From: VRUE01 sp035605695
GTDB taxonomy: Bacteria > Actinomycetota > Thermoleophilia > Solirubrobacterales > 70-9
Direction of reading: 5' to 3'
NCBI GenBank assembly: GCA_035605695.1
Contig: DATNGZ010000019.1
Coordinates: forward strand, 62,001 to 126,000
DNA: 64,000 nucleotides
Position numbers and translations under genes: made by a program. Shown in pieces: positions 1-8,466 of this stretch. The notes beneath the pieces were generated by a model, which saw nothing but the letters and a program-made list of their open reading frames with translations, made no database searches and was not told the DNA's origin. Positions within the stretch are counted from its first letter, which is position 1. The number at the start of each line of letters is the position of its first letter.

Positions 1-1239
1 GCGCGCAAGGCCCGCGACCTGACCCGGCGCAAGTCGGCGCTGGAGAACTCGACCCTGCCGGGCAAGCTCGCCGACTGCACCGTCCGCGACCCAGCACTGG
101 CCGAGCTGTTCATCGTCGAGGGTGACTCCGCCGGCGGCTCGGCCAAGCAGGGGCGCGACCGCAATACCCAGGCGGTGCTGCCGCTGCGCGGAAAGATCAT
201 CAACGTCGAGAAGGCGCGGATCGACAAGGTCCTCTCCAACAATGAGATCCAGGCGCTGATCACCGCGGTCGGCACCGGCATCCGCGAGGAGTTCGACGTC
301 AAAGAGGCGCGCTACCACAAGGTTGTGCTGATGACCGACGCCGATGTCGACGGCGCTCACATCCGCACCCTGGTGCTGACCTTCCTCTACCGCGAGATGC
401 CAGAGCTGATCGAGGCCGGCTACGTCTACATCGCCAAGCCGCCGCTTTACAAGCTGAAAAATGGCAAGCAGGAAACCTACGTTGAGAAGGAGTCCGAGCT
501 CGAGGAGTTGCTGCTGCGCGACAAGCTCGAGCAGATCGAGCTGATCGACGCCGGCGGGGAAGGGCACAACCTGACCGCTACTCGCTGGCAGCGGTTCAAC
601 CGCCGACTCAAGGAGCACGAGGGCTGGGCCGACTCGCTGCAGGCGGACTTCGGTCACGAGCTCGTCCGCTTTCTGGGGGAGTCGGAAATCCTCGACCGCG
701 GCGTCACCTCGCTCGCGGCGCTGAAGGACGTGCTCAACGGCGACGCCGGCGAGGCCGAGCCGTTTGACACCGAGATCGTCTCCGAATCGGGCGATCAGAT
801 CCTGGTCCGCGCCGTGCACCGCCGCGACGGCTTGGCCAAGGCCTTCGAGCTCTCCGCCGGCTTGGTCGAATCGCATGACTACCGCCGTCTGATCGAGTCG
901 CACCGCGAGCTGTTGAGCCAGGTAGGCAGGCCGCCCTTCAAGGTCTCGCTCGATCAAAAAGAGAAAACCGCGGAGTCCTTCGCCGAGCTGCGCCGGATGG
1001 TGATGGAGCTGGCCCGCCAGGGCGTCACCATGCAGCGCTTCAAGGGCCTGGGCGAGATGAACGCCGAACAGCTGCGCGAGACGACGATGGACCCCGCCAG
1101 CCGCACGCTCGAGCGGGTGCAAATCGACGATGCGGCGATGGCCGAGAAGATCTTCACCGACCTGATGGGCGACAAGGTCGAGCCGCGCAAGGCCTTCATC
1201 GAAAGGCACGCGAAGGAGGTGCGGTTCCTTGACGTCTAG
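1..1239 (+). CDS. gyrB: DNA gyrase subunit B, 5'-truncated by the window edge
   Basis: ATPase subunit of DNA gyrase, which with GyrA introduces negative supercoils. The frame is open from base 1, so only the C-terminal 412 residues are present and the GHKL ATPase domain lies upstream. The TOPRIM signature is visible: ELFIVEGDSAGGS near residue 38 and DADVDGAHIRTL near residue 113, with the metal-binding acidic residues intact. A block of about 150 residues separates the PLYKLKNGK strand from the conserved QRFKGLGEMN motif. It looks like the TOPRIM insert known from E. coli-type GyrB; that comparison is from memory. The gene ends 33 nt before gyrA and is probably cotranscribed with it. Confidence 0.97.
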   Translation, partial: ARKARDLTRRKSALENSTLPGKLADCTVRDPALAELFIVEGDSAGGSAKQGRDRNTQAVLPLRGKIINVEKARIDKVLSNNEIQALITAVGTGIREEFDVKEARYHKVVLMTDADVDGAHIRTLVLTFLYREMPELIEAGYVYIAKPPLYKLKNGKQETYVEKESELEELLLRDKLEQIELIDAGGEGHNLTATRWQRFNRRLKEHEGWADSLQADFGHELVRFLGESEILDRGVTSLAALKDVLNGDAGEAEPFDTEIVSESGDQILVRAVHRRDGLAKAFELSAGLVESHDYRRLIESHRELLSQVGRPPFKVSLDQKEKTAESFAELRRMVMELARQGVTMQRFKGLGEMNAEQLRETTMDPASRTLERVQIDDAAMAEKIFTDLMGDKVEPRKAFIERHAKEVRFLDV

Positions 1240-1272
1240 CGAGGGTCGCCAAGCCGAGGGGAGGACGAGCTG

Positions 1273-3777
1273 ATGGAGGGCGCGGACGCACTCACCGGAG
1301 GGCGGATCGAGGAGCGCGAGCTGACCACCGAGATGCGCTCGTCGTATCTCGACTACGCGATGAGCGTGATTGTCGGCCGGGCGCTGCCCGATGTACGCGA
1401 CGGGCTCAAGCCCGTGCACAGGCGCGTGCTCTACGCGATGCACGACCTCGCCCTACAGCCCAACCGGCCCTACCGAAAGTCCGCCTTCATCGTCGGCGAG
1501 GTGATGGGCAAGTACCACCCCCACGGCGACTCGGCGATCTACGACACGTTGGCGCGGATGGCGCAGCCCTTCTCGCTGCGCTACATGCTGGTCGACGGTC
1601 AGGGCAACTTCGGCTCGATCGACGACGACCCGCCGGCTGCGATGCGGTACACCGAGGCGCGCCTGGCGCGGCTCTCGACCGAGCTGCTGCGCGACATTGA
1701 GGCCGACACGGTCGAGTGGGGCCCCAACTACGACGAGTCCCAGCAAGAGCCGCTGGTCCTGCCGGCCCGCTTCCCCAACCTGCTCGTCAATGGCTCGTCC
1801 GGGATCGCGGTCGGGATGGCGACCAATATCCCGCCGCACAACCTGAGCGAGTCGATCGGCGCGGTTAAGGCCTACATCGCCAATCCCGGGATCGATCTCG
1901 AAGGGCTGATGGAGCACGTCAAAGGCCCCGACTTCCCCGGCGGCGGCATCATGAGCGCCGAAGGCATCCGCGACGCTTACGCCTCAGGTCGTGCCTCGGT
2001 GCGGATCCGCGCCCGCGCCCACGTCGAGCCGCTGAAGGGCGGCCGCGACGCGATCATCGTCACCGAGCTCCCGTTCATGGTCAAGAAGGGCGGCGACGGC
2101 GGCCTGATCACGAAGATCGCCGACCTCGTCCGCGACAAAAAAATCACCGGTATCTCCGATCTTCGCGACGAGTCCGACCGCTCCGGCATGCGCCTCGTGA
2201 TCGAGACCAAGCGTGGCGGCGATCCGCCCGAGGTGGTGCTCAACCAGCTCTACAAGCGGACCGCGATGCAGAGCACCTTCGGCGTCAACATGGTCGCCCT
2301 CGTCGACGGCGTGCCGAAGACGCTCAGCCTCAAGGAGCTGATCGAGCACTACGTCAGCCATCAGCGCGAGGTCGTGATCCGGCGCACCCAGTACGAGCTG
2401 CGCCGGGCCGAGGCCCGCGCCCACATCCTCGAGGGGCTGCTGATCGCGCTGGAGAACCTCGACGCGGTGATCGCGCTGATCCGTGGCTCGGCAGACACCG
2501 ACGCGGCCAAGGCGGGACTGATCGAGCGCTTCGAGCTCTCCGCCGAGCAGGCGCAGGCGATCCTCGACATGCGCCTCGCCCGCCTCACCGCGCTGGAGTC
2601 GGACAAGCTGCGCGAGGAGCACGAGGAACTGGCCAAGCGGATTGCCGAGCTGCGCGGGATTCTCGGTGACCCCGCCAGGATCGACGCGGTGATCGTCGAG
2701 GAGCTCGACGAAGTGGATAAGCGCTTCGGTGATGAGCGTCGCACCGAGGTCACCCACTTCGAGGGCGACATGAACATCGAGGACATGATCGCCGACCAGC
2801 AGATGGTGATCTCGATCACCCACTCGGGCTACGCCAAGCGGTTGCCGTTGGCGACCTACCGTCAGCAGCACCGCGGCGGTCGGGGCGTGATGGGGATGGA
2901 CATGAAGGAGGACGACTACATCGAGCATCTGCACATCTGCTCGACCCACGACTTCCTGCTCTTCTTCACCAACCGCGGCAAGGTCTACCGGCTCAAGGTC
3001 TACGAGCTGCCGGAGGGCTCGCGCACCTCGAAAGGCCGCGCCTTGGTCAACGTGCTGCCGCTGCGCGATGGCGAGAAGGTCACCGCGGTGATCCCGACCC
3101 GGGACTTCGGCGAGAACAAGTACCTGGTCTTCGCTACCGCCCAGGGCCTGGTCAAGAAGACCGAGTTCAAGGCCTACAACACGCCGATCCGCGCCGACGG
3201 GATCATCGCAATCAAGATCCGCGATACAGACGAGCTGGTCCAGGTCCGCCTCACCTCCGGCGACGACGACATCCTGCTGGTCTCCAAGTCAGGCCACGCC
3301 TCGCGCTTCTCCGAGGAGAAAGTGCGGCCGATGGGACGCGACACCAGTGGTGTCAAAGGAATGAACGTCGCGGCCAAGGTCAACGGCGCGCCCAACCGGG
3401 TGCTGGCGATGGACGTCGCCCGCGACGACTCCGAGCTTTTCGTCGTCACCGAGAACGGCTACGGCAAGCGCACCCAGGTTTCCGAGTACCCGGTCAAGGG
3501 CCGCGGCACCAAGGGCGTGTTGACGGCAAAACTGACCGCGAAGAAGGGCGGCCTCGCCGGCGCCCTGATCGTCCGCGAGCACCAGGACCTGCTCTTCATC
3601 TCCCAGAGCGGCATGGTGCAGAGAACCCAAGCGGGAGGAATCTCCCAAATGGGCCGCTCGACCCAGGGCGTCAAAGTGATGAACATGAAGGACGACGACT
3701 GCGTCAGCGCTGTCGCCCTGGTGATTGATGAAGATTCGAACGGCGAGCCGGACGGGCAGGAGCAGCTCGGGGAGTAG
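1273..3777 (+). CDS. gyrA: DNA gyrase subunit A
   Basis: Breakage-reunion subunit of gyrase, 834 aa, full length. The catalytic tyrosine is Y126 in AAMRYTEARL. The quinolone-resistance region reads HPHGDSAIYD (residues 82-91) with the usual Ser and Asp, so nothing suggests a resistant allele. The C-terminal beta-pinwheel begins after about residue 520 and carries a GyrA-box-like QHRGGRG. The ATG at 1273 follows a purine-rich GGGGAGGACGAG. The stop at 3775-3777 is followed with no gap by a large composite palindrome (3778-3908). Confidence 0.98.
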   Translation: MEGADALTGGRIEERELTTEMRSSYLDYAMSVIVGRALPDVRDGLKPVHRRVLYAMHDLALQPNRPYRKSAFIVGEVMGKYHPHGDSAIYDTLARMAQPFSLRYMLVDGQGNFGSIDDDPPAAMRYTEARLARLSTELLRDIEADTVEWGPNYDESQQEPLVLPARFPNLLVNGSSGIAVGMATNIPPHNLSESIGAVKAYIANPGIDLEGLMEHVKGPDFPGGGIMSAEGIRDAYASGRASVRIRARAHVEPLKGGRDAIIVTELPFMVKKGGDGGLITKIADLVRDKKITGISDLRDESDRSGMRLVIETKRGGDPPEVVLNQLYKRTAMQSTFGVNMVALVDGVPKTLSLKELIEHYVSHQREVVIRRTQYELRRAEARAHILEGLLIALENLDAVIALIRGSADTDAAKAGLIERFELSAEQAQAILDMRLARLTALESDKLREEHEELAKRIAELRGILGDPARIDAVIVEELDEVDKRFGDERRTEVTHFEGDMNIEDMIADQQMVISITHSGYAKRLPLATYRQQHRGGRGVMGMDMKEDDYIEHLHICSTHDFLLFFTNRGKVYRLKVYELPEGSRTSKGRALVNVLPLRDGEKVTAVIPTRDFGENKYLVFATAQGLVKKTEFKAYNTPIRADGIIAIKIRDTDELVQVRLTSGDDDILLVSKSGHASRFSEEKVRPMGRDTSGVKGMNVAAKVNGAPNRVLAMDVARDDSELFVVTENGYGKRTQVSEYPVKGRGTKGVLTAKLTAKKGGLAGALIVREHQDLLFISQSGMVQRTQAGGISQMGRSTQGVKVMNMKDDDCVSAVALVIDEDSNGEPDGQEQLGE

Positions 3778-3908
3778 GGTCGGTGGGGAGGGTCTTCCCG
3801 GTTCCCAAGCACCGCCAACAGGCGGTGCTAATTAGCTGCCGCTTCGCGGCCTAGAACCCCTCTGCGGAGCCGCTTCGCGAGGATCCGGGAAGACCCTCCC
3901 CACCGACC
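3778..3908 (+). repeat. Composite palindrome F1, copy 1 (24-bp perfect arms around a conserved 83-nt core)
   Basis: Arms 3778-3801 and 3885-3908 are exact reverse complements. The 83-nt core (3802-3884) folds into three hairpins: 3808-3816 with 3821-3829 around AACA; GCCGC-TTC-GCGGC at 3838-3850; and a CTC/GAG-closed hairpin near 3860-3882. The predicted fold is a cloverleaf on a long outer stem. It starts at the base after the gyrA stop codon. The same core in the opposite orientation lies at 4109-4239 with unrelated arm sequence. Function is unknown; a bidirectional terminator or a non-autonomous mobile element both fit. Confidence 0.85.
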
Positions 3909-4108
3909 TTCGACGACCCCCCTACTGCCGTAGAAGCTTTTAAGACGAAGCTTCGCGCCGCCTCTTCGCCCGCCACGAGCTAGAGGACGTCTGCCTGACT
4001 TCTGCGTCGCCGTTTAGCTTCGGCGCCGAGCCGCTCAGGGATGGCTTTGCAGCCGAAAAGCTTGGGCGCTCAAGAGGGGGACAAGCTTGATCCTGTCGGG
4101 CGGTTGAT
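3909..4108. other. Non-coding spacer between two F1 palindromes with four AAGCTT sites
   Basis: No convincing gene. The hexamer AAGCTT occurs four times (3935, 3949, 4058, 4083), which is dense for GC-rich DNA. Partial inverted repeats (TTCGGC with GCCGAA near 4018 and 4053) suggest structure. I cannot assign a role. Confidence 0.5.
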
Positions 4109-4239
4109 AGGGCAGCGGGGAGGTCTCTTCGGATCCTCGCGAAGCGGCTCCGCAGAGTAATGGGGAGCCCCGAAGGGGCAGTAAATTAGCACCGCCTGTT
4201 GGCGGTGCTTGGGAACCGAAGAGACCTCCCCGCTGCCCT
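4109..4239 (-). repeat. Composite palindrome F1, copy 2 (inverted relative to copy 1)
   Basis: Arms 4109-4132 and 4216-4239 are exact 24-nt reverse complements whose sequence differs from copy 1 apart from the innermost GG/CC. Read on the minus strand, the core again runs from TTCCCAAGC to CGAGGAT over 83 nt. The middle hairpin is GCCCC-TTC-GGGGC where copy 1 has GCCGC-TTC-GCGGC, a compensatory base-pair change. It abuts the HNH gene stop codon (4242-4244), so each of the two convergent genes has its own copy in the same relative orientation. Confidence 0.85.
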
Positions 4240-4241
4240 CC

Positions 4242-4748
4242 CTAAGCAGCCGCCGGAAGGTACTGCTGCCAGTTCTGCGGAATCTTCGGGCTAGCCACCT
4301 GAATGAAAACCGTGGGCCCCGGCGCCTTCGGCGTGTTCTGAGGGTGCATGTGGATCTCGCGCGGCAGGCGGTTGCCCTTGCGGCGGTTGCAGCTGGCGCA
4401 GGCGGCGACGATGTTCTCCCAGACCGATTTGCCGCCGCGGCTGCGTGGGATCACGTGGTCGACCGTGAGGCCCGATTTGCGCGAGCCGCAGTATTGGCAG
4501 GTCCACGAGTCCCGCGCCAGCACCGCGCGGCGGGTGATCTTCCTCCTGTGCGCTTCGCGTGGGATCCGCACGTAGCTGACTAGGCGGATCACGTCGGGAC
4601 GCTCCATCGTCATGTGCTCGGAGTGGATCGCGCCCTCGCGCCGCTCGAGCAGCTCGGCCTTCTCCTTCAAAAGAAGCACAGCCGCTCGTCTCAACGTGCA
4701 TACGTTGATCGGCTCATACGTTGCGTTGAGTACGAGCACACGTGCCAT
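4242..4748 (-). CDS. HNH endonuclease family protein
   Basis: Small HNH nuclease-domain protein, 168 aa. A CxxC pair (CQYCG near residue 85), DHVIPRSRGG (near residue 97) and CASCNRRKGNRLP (near residue 116) form the zinc-stabilised beta-beta-alpha-metal fold with a conserved DH. The N-terminus MARVLVLNATYEPINV is typical of a conserved actinobacterial single-copy HNH family whose substrate is not known to me. It lies 14 nt downstream of pheA in the same direction. A possible -10 (TAGAAT on the minus strand) lies 11 nt before the ATG, so it may also have its own promoter with a very short leader. It is not obviously part of a restriction or phage module. Confidence 0.85.
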   Translation of the reverse strand: MARVLVLNATYEPINVCTLRRAAVLLLKEKAELLERREGAIHSEHMTMERPDVIRLVSYVRIPREAHRRKITRRAVLARDSWTCQYCGSRKSGLTVDHVIPRSRGGKSVWENIVAACASCNRRKGNRLPREIHMHPQNTPKAPGPTVFIQVASPKIPQNWQQYLPAAA

Positions 4749-4762
4749 GTTGCCCGGGAATT

Positions 4763-5599
4763 CTACGCAGTTGGGTAGGAGCCCAATATTCGAACCGATT
4801 CGGCCTTGGTTCGCAGCGCCTCGATCGCCTCTGAGACCGGGGGGTCGCTTTGGGCTCCCTCGAGGTCGCAGAAGAACATGTAGCGACCCAGCCCAAGGCG
4901 CAGCGGGCGCGACTCGATCCGGCTCAGGTTGACCTGGCGCGAGGAGAACTCGCGCAGCGCGTTGACCAGGGCACCGGGGTGATCTTCGCCCAGCTCCGAG
5001 AAGACGAGCGAGGTCTTCCAGTCGTCTCCGCCAACTGGCTCAGTGCCCGCCGGCGCGATCCAGACAAAGCGGGTGATGTTGTTGTCCTCGTCCTCGATTC
5101 CCTCGCGCAAGACCGTGCAGCCGTAGAGCTCGGCGGCGGAATGGGCGCCGATCGCGGCCCACGGCTCCTCCGACTCACTGACCAGTCGCGCGGCCTCGGC
5201 TGTGCTGCTGACGGCTCGCAGCTCGGCGCCTGGCAGGTTCTCGCGCAGGAAGCGGGCGCACTGAGCCAGCGGCTGCGGATGGGAAAGGACGGCGCTGACC
5301 TGCCCCAACTCCAGCACCTCGCGGCCCAGCAGCATCGCTCGCACGGCGTAGTCGTGCTCACCGACGATCGTCACCTTCTCGGCGTCGAAGGCGAGGGTGT
5401 CGAGCGTGCTGCGCACCGACCCCTCGATCGAGTTCTCGAACGGAACCAGCGCCCGCTCGGCATCGCCGCGCTCGACCGCGAGGATCGCCTCGTGGATGGT
5501 CGGTGTGCGCCGCCGCTCGAACTCAACGCCGGGCTCGAGTGCCTCGCGCAGGGCGTCCTCGGTAAAGGTTCCCGCCGGCCCCAGGTAGGCGATCCGCAT
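4763..5599 (-). CDS. pheA: Prephenate dehydratase
   Basis: Converts prephenate to phenylpyruvate in phenylalanine biosynthesis. 278 aa, the usual monofunctional length. MRIAYLGPAGTFTEDAL opens the periplasmic-binding-protein-like catalytic domain. NNITRFVWI carries the catalytic TRF motif. The C-terminal ACT domain includes NLSRIESRPLR, the ESRP effector site for allosteric phenylalanine. The ATG is 10 nt after the stop of the upstream membrane-protein gene, so it probably belongs to a minus-strand operon with that gene and the HNH gene. No chorismate mutase domain is fused. Confidence 0.96.
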   Translation of the reverse strand: MRIAYLGPAGTFTEDALREALEPGVEFERRRTPTIHEAILAVERGDAERALVPFENSIEGSVRSTLDTLAFDAEKVTIVGEHDYAVRAMLLGREVLELGQVSAVLSHPQPLAQCARFLRENLPGAELRAVSSTAEAARLVSESEEPWAAIGAHSAAELYGCTVLREGIEDEDNNITRFVWIAPAGTEPVGGDDWKTSLVFSELGEDHPGALVNALREFSSRQVNLSRIESRPLRLGLGRYMFFCDLEGAQSDPPVSEAIEALRTKAESVRILGSYPTA

Positions 5600-5609
5600 G
5601 GCGACCGGC

Positions 5610-6650
5610 CTATTCGAAGGCGACGTTGTAGCTGGCCTTGTTGTTGTCGGAGACCTGCTCGCCCGGCACGGTGTCGACGTCGACTTCGAGCGTCACTTCC
5701 CCTTCCGGGGCAGGTGTCAGCGGGATCAGCGCGGTTTCGGTTTCCCCCGCGGCGATGCTGCTGATCGTGCCGCTGAGGGTGCCGCCGCCGCTGACCGTGA
5801 CCGAAACCGAGATGCCGTTCTCGGTCGAGTCGCCCTGGTTTTGCACCTGCACTTCGACTTCCGGCGTGCCTTCGCTGGCTACCGCGGTGGTCGATTCGGC
5901 GGTCAGTTCGGTGCCGTTGATGCTGGTGCCGATCAGTCCCAAGCCATGCACCCCACCGTCCGAAGCCGTGCTCGAGCCGCTGACCGATTCCAGGGCGGAG
6001 CTAACCGCGCTCTCTTCGAGCCACTTGGTCCCATCCGGCAGGAAGATGCTCTTCGGTACATCGTCGCCCTCGATCCCGTTGGAGGCGAGGACGCCGTTGA
6101 TCTCCGGCCGCGAGACCGATTCGTAGAGCACGTCGGCGGAGAGCAGCTTCTGCATCTGCCTCGCGATGCTCACCATCGCTTTCTCCGAGCCAACGTCGCC
6201 AAGCGCGGTGCTCATTTCGTCGGCGATGTTGTCCATCGCGCTGCTGCGCAGCTCGTAGACCAGCTCGAGCGCGTTCTGGGCGTGGCTCATGTCACCGGGC
6301 GCGCTGAGGCCGTCGATACGACTGGCGTAGCCGTCCATCGCGCTGCGATCGGCGCTGACCTGATTGACGAATTCGGTGACCGAGAGGCTGCCCGGTTCGT
6401 CGAGCTTGGCGAAGAACCCTTTGCTGGTCTGGCCGGTCTCTTCGACGATCTGGCTGACGTTGCGGGCGTAGTCGCTCAGCTCCCGGTCCTTGCGCGCGTC
6501 GAGACAGCCCTTCACCCCGAGCACGACGAGGATCAGGATCAGGATCCCGCCGCCGAGCGCGAGCCCACGGCGCAGCAGGATCTGCTGACGTTCAGGGCGG
6601 CGGCGAGGCCGGGCCCGGCGACCCGGCCGGTTTGCGGAAGAATCCTCCAA
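5610..6650 (-). CDS. Membrane-anchored protein with a C-terminal CARDB/Ig-like domain
   Basis: 346 aa of unknown function. A basic Arg-rich N-terminus (residues 8-25) precedes one transmembrane helix (LALGGGILILILVVLGVKG, about 30-48), so the rest should be outside the cell. Residues 55-190 are predicted helical with many heptad-like Leu/Ala positions. Residues 240-346 form a beta-sandwich of CARDB type (EVEVQVQNQGDSTENGISV, VDTVPGEQVSDNNKASY). The start is read as TTG at 6650; the divergent kinase begins about 57 nt away. Cotranscription with pheA looks incidental. Confidence 0.7.
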   Translation of the reverse strand: MEDSSANRPGRRARPRRRPERQQILLRRGLALGGGILILILVVLGVKGCLDARKDRELSDYARNVSQIVEETGQTSKGFFAKLDEPGSLSVTEFVNQVSADRSAMDGYASRIDGLSAPGDMSHAQNALELVYELRSSAMDNIADEMSTALGDVGSEKAMVSIARQMQKLLSADVLYESVSRPEINGVLASNGIEGDDVPKSIFLPDGTKWLEESAVSSALESVSGSSTASDGGVHGLGLIGTSINGTELTAESTTAVASEGTPEVEVQVQNQGDSTENGISVSVTVSGGGTLSGTISSIAAGETETALIPLTPAPEGEVTLEVDVDTVPGEQVSDNNKASYNVAFE

Positions 6651-6706
6651 GAAGCAGGGAGTATGTCGCAGGAGGAAGCGGATTCGCGGCGAAGTCGAGA
6701 AGTGCT

Positions 6707-7627
6707 GTGGTCGGCTCCCTCGTCCTCAACCGCTTCTTGATCGAGCGTCGCATCGGCAGCGGCGGCTTCGGCACGGTCTACGAGGCCTGGGACGGGCGGC
6801 TTGAGCGCCCGGTCGCGGTCAAGGCGATCGAATCGGGCCGCGACGAGGGCTCGGGACGGGTGATGCGCGAGGCACAGGCCGCGGCCCGGCTCAACCATCC
6901 CGGCATAGTCACGCTCTATGAGATGGGGGAGGAGGACGGCAACGCGTTGCTCGTCACCGAGCTGGTCGACGGCGACACGCTGGCCCAGCTCAACCGCGAC
7001 TGCTCGCTCAGCGATCGCGAGATTGGCGAGATTGGCGCCGATCTCTGCGAGGCGCTCGACCATGCCCACTGCCGCTCGGTCGTGCATCGCGATATCAAGC
7101 CGCAGAACGTGCTCGTCACCGAGGGCGGTGAGCCGCGCGCCAAGCTGATGGACTTCGGCGTCGCTCGCCTCACCGACGCCGCTGCGTTGACCGCGCCCGG
7201 CGACGTCGTCGGCACACTTGCCTACATGTCTCCCGAGCAGGCCGAGGGCCGCACCGCCGGGCCGGAGGCGGACGTCTACTCGCTGGCCTTGACGCTCTAC
7301 GAGTGCTGGAGCGGGGAGCACCCGACCCGACGCTCCACTCCGGCGGCAACCGCGCGCGCGATCGGCGCCCGTCAGCGACCGCTGCGCCGACTCCGTCCCG
7401 ACCTGCCGCGGGAGCTCAGCGACACGGTCGACGCCTGCCTGCAGACCCGCCCGGATCGCCGCCCGCCGCTGGAGGAGCTCGGCGGCGCGATCGAAAGCTC
7501 GCTCGACAGTCTCGCCGAGGATCCACCGCGCGCCGAGCGCTCGCTGCGCCTGCGCCTTGGCGCCGTCGCCGTCGCCGCGGTGCTGGGCGCCTGGCTCGCC
7601 GCCGGTCACGGCGTCCTGCTGCCGTAG
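6707..7627 (+). CDS. Serine/threonine protein kinase without PASTA domains
   Basis: Hanks-type kinase, about 306 aa. The glycine loop is IGSGGFGTVYEAW, the catalytic loop VHRDIKPQNVL, the metal motif DFGVAR, and the activation segment ends in MSPEQAEG. After the catalytic domain there is only a short linker and a C-terminal hydrophobic helix (LGAVAVAAVLGAWLAAGHGVLLP), so there is no extracellular sensor. The GTG at 6707 is preferred because it places the glycine loop at the normal distance; an upstream TTG at 6632 would overlap the divergent gene. It leads directly into the FHA/PP2C/RodA cluster and plausibly phosphorylates those FHA proteins. Confidence 0.9.
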   Translation: MVGSLVLNRFLIERRIGSGGFGTVYEAWDGRLERPVAVKAIESGRDEGSGRVMREAQAAARLNHPGIVTLYEMGEEDGNALLVTELVDGDTLAQLNRDCSLSDREIGEIGADLCEALDHAHCRSVVHRDIKPQNVLVTEGGEPRAKLMDFGVARLTDAAALTAPGDVVGTLAYMSPEQAEGRTAGPEADVYSLALTLYECWSGEHPTRRSTPAATARAIGARQRPLRRLRPDLPRELSDTVDACLQTRPDRRPPLEELGGAIESSLDSLAEDPPRAERSLRLRLGAVAVAAVLGAWLAAGHGVLLP

Positions 7628-7687
7628 GATTCCAGCCGGTTTCCCCGCCACCCCGAGCGCCTGGTCGCTCGCGAAAAGGAGCCAACG

Positions 7688-8458
7688 ATCAGCGTCCTAC
7701 GCAACCTCGAGAGTCGGATCGAAGGCCTCGTCGAGGGGGTCTTCAGCCGCGCCTTCAGCTCCGAGGTGCAGCCGGTCGAGCTCGCCCGCAAGCTGGCCAA
7801 GGAGATGGACGCCCACAAGACGGCGGGCGTCGCCCGCGTCTACGTCCCCAACGAGTACACGGTCTTCCTCTCCGTCAAGGATCGGACCAAGCTCGAGGGC
7901 TACGAGCGCTCGCTTGAGCAAGAGCTTTCCGGCTACCTGCTCGAGCACGCGCGGCGCCGTAGCTACGACCTGCTGACCCGGCCGGCGGTCGAGTTCAAGA
8001 CCGACGAGCGCCTGCGCCTCGGCGAGTTCGGGATCCAGACGCGGCTGGTCAAGCCGCCTGCACGCGAGGGCGAGGCGCCCCGGCAGGGGGAGGAGGGGCA
8101 CACGATGGTCTACTCGGCGGTGAAAGAGAAGCCGCCGCCGGCGAGTCCCGAGCAGCGCGCCGAAGCGATGGTGGTGACCCGGGCGGTGGTCTCGCTCGAC
8201 GACCGGCGCTACGTGCTCGACGGGCCGCGGGCGACGATCGGCCGCTCGAAGCAGGCCGAGTGCGTGCTGGCCGACCCCAACGTCTCCCGCCGCCACGCCG
8301 AGCTGCGACGCTCGCAGACGGGTGACTGGACGATCGCCGACCTCGGCTCGACCAACGGCGTCAAGGTGAACGGCCGCCGCGTCTCCTCGACCCGGCTCAG
8401 TCCCGGCGACCAGGTCACGATCGGCACCACGACCTTCTCGTTTGACATCGAGCAGTAG
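7688..8458 (+). CDS. fhaA: FhaA-type protein: DUF3662 domain plus C-terminal FHA domain
   Basis: About 256 aa. The N-terminal DUF3662 domain reads SVLRNLESRIEGLVEGVFSR and FSSEVQPVELARKLAKEMD, matching FhaA proteins, which in mycobacteria bind phosphorylated cell-wall proteins. The FHA domain spans about 175-256 (ATIGRSKQAECVLADPNVSRRH, GSTNGVKVNG). The start is odd: no ATG, GTG or TTG occurs in frame before the GTG at 7766, which would delete the first 26 conserved residues. An AAAGGAG at 7675-7681 sits 6 nt before an ATC codon at 7688, so I read ATC as the start. An ACG at 7685 or a sequencing error are alternatives. Confidence 0.88.
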   Translation: MSVLRNLESRIEGLVEGVFSRAFSSEVQPVELARKLAKEMDAHKTAGVARVYVPNEYTVFLSVKDRTKLEGYERSLEQELSGYLLEHARRRSYDLLTRPAVEFKTDERLRLGEFGIQTRLVKPPAREGEAPRQGEEGHTMVYSAVKEKPPPASPEQRAEAMVVTRAVVSLDDRRYVLDGPRATIGRSKQAECVLADPNVSRRHAELRRSQTGDWTIADLGSTNGVKVNGRRVSSTRLSPGDQVTIGTTTFSFDIEQ

Positions 8459-8466
8459 GCGACCGC

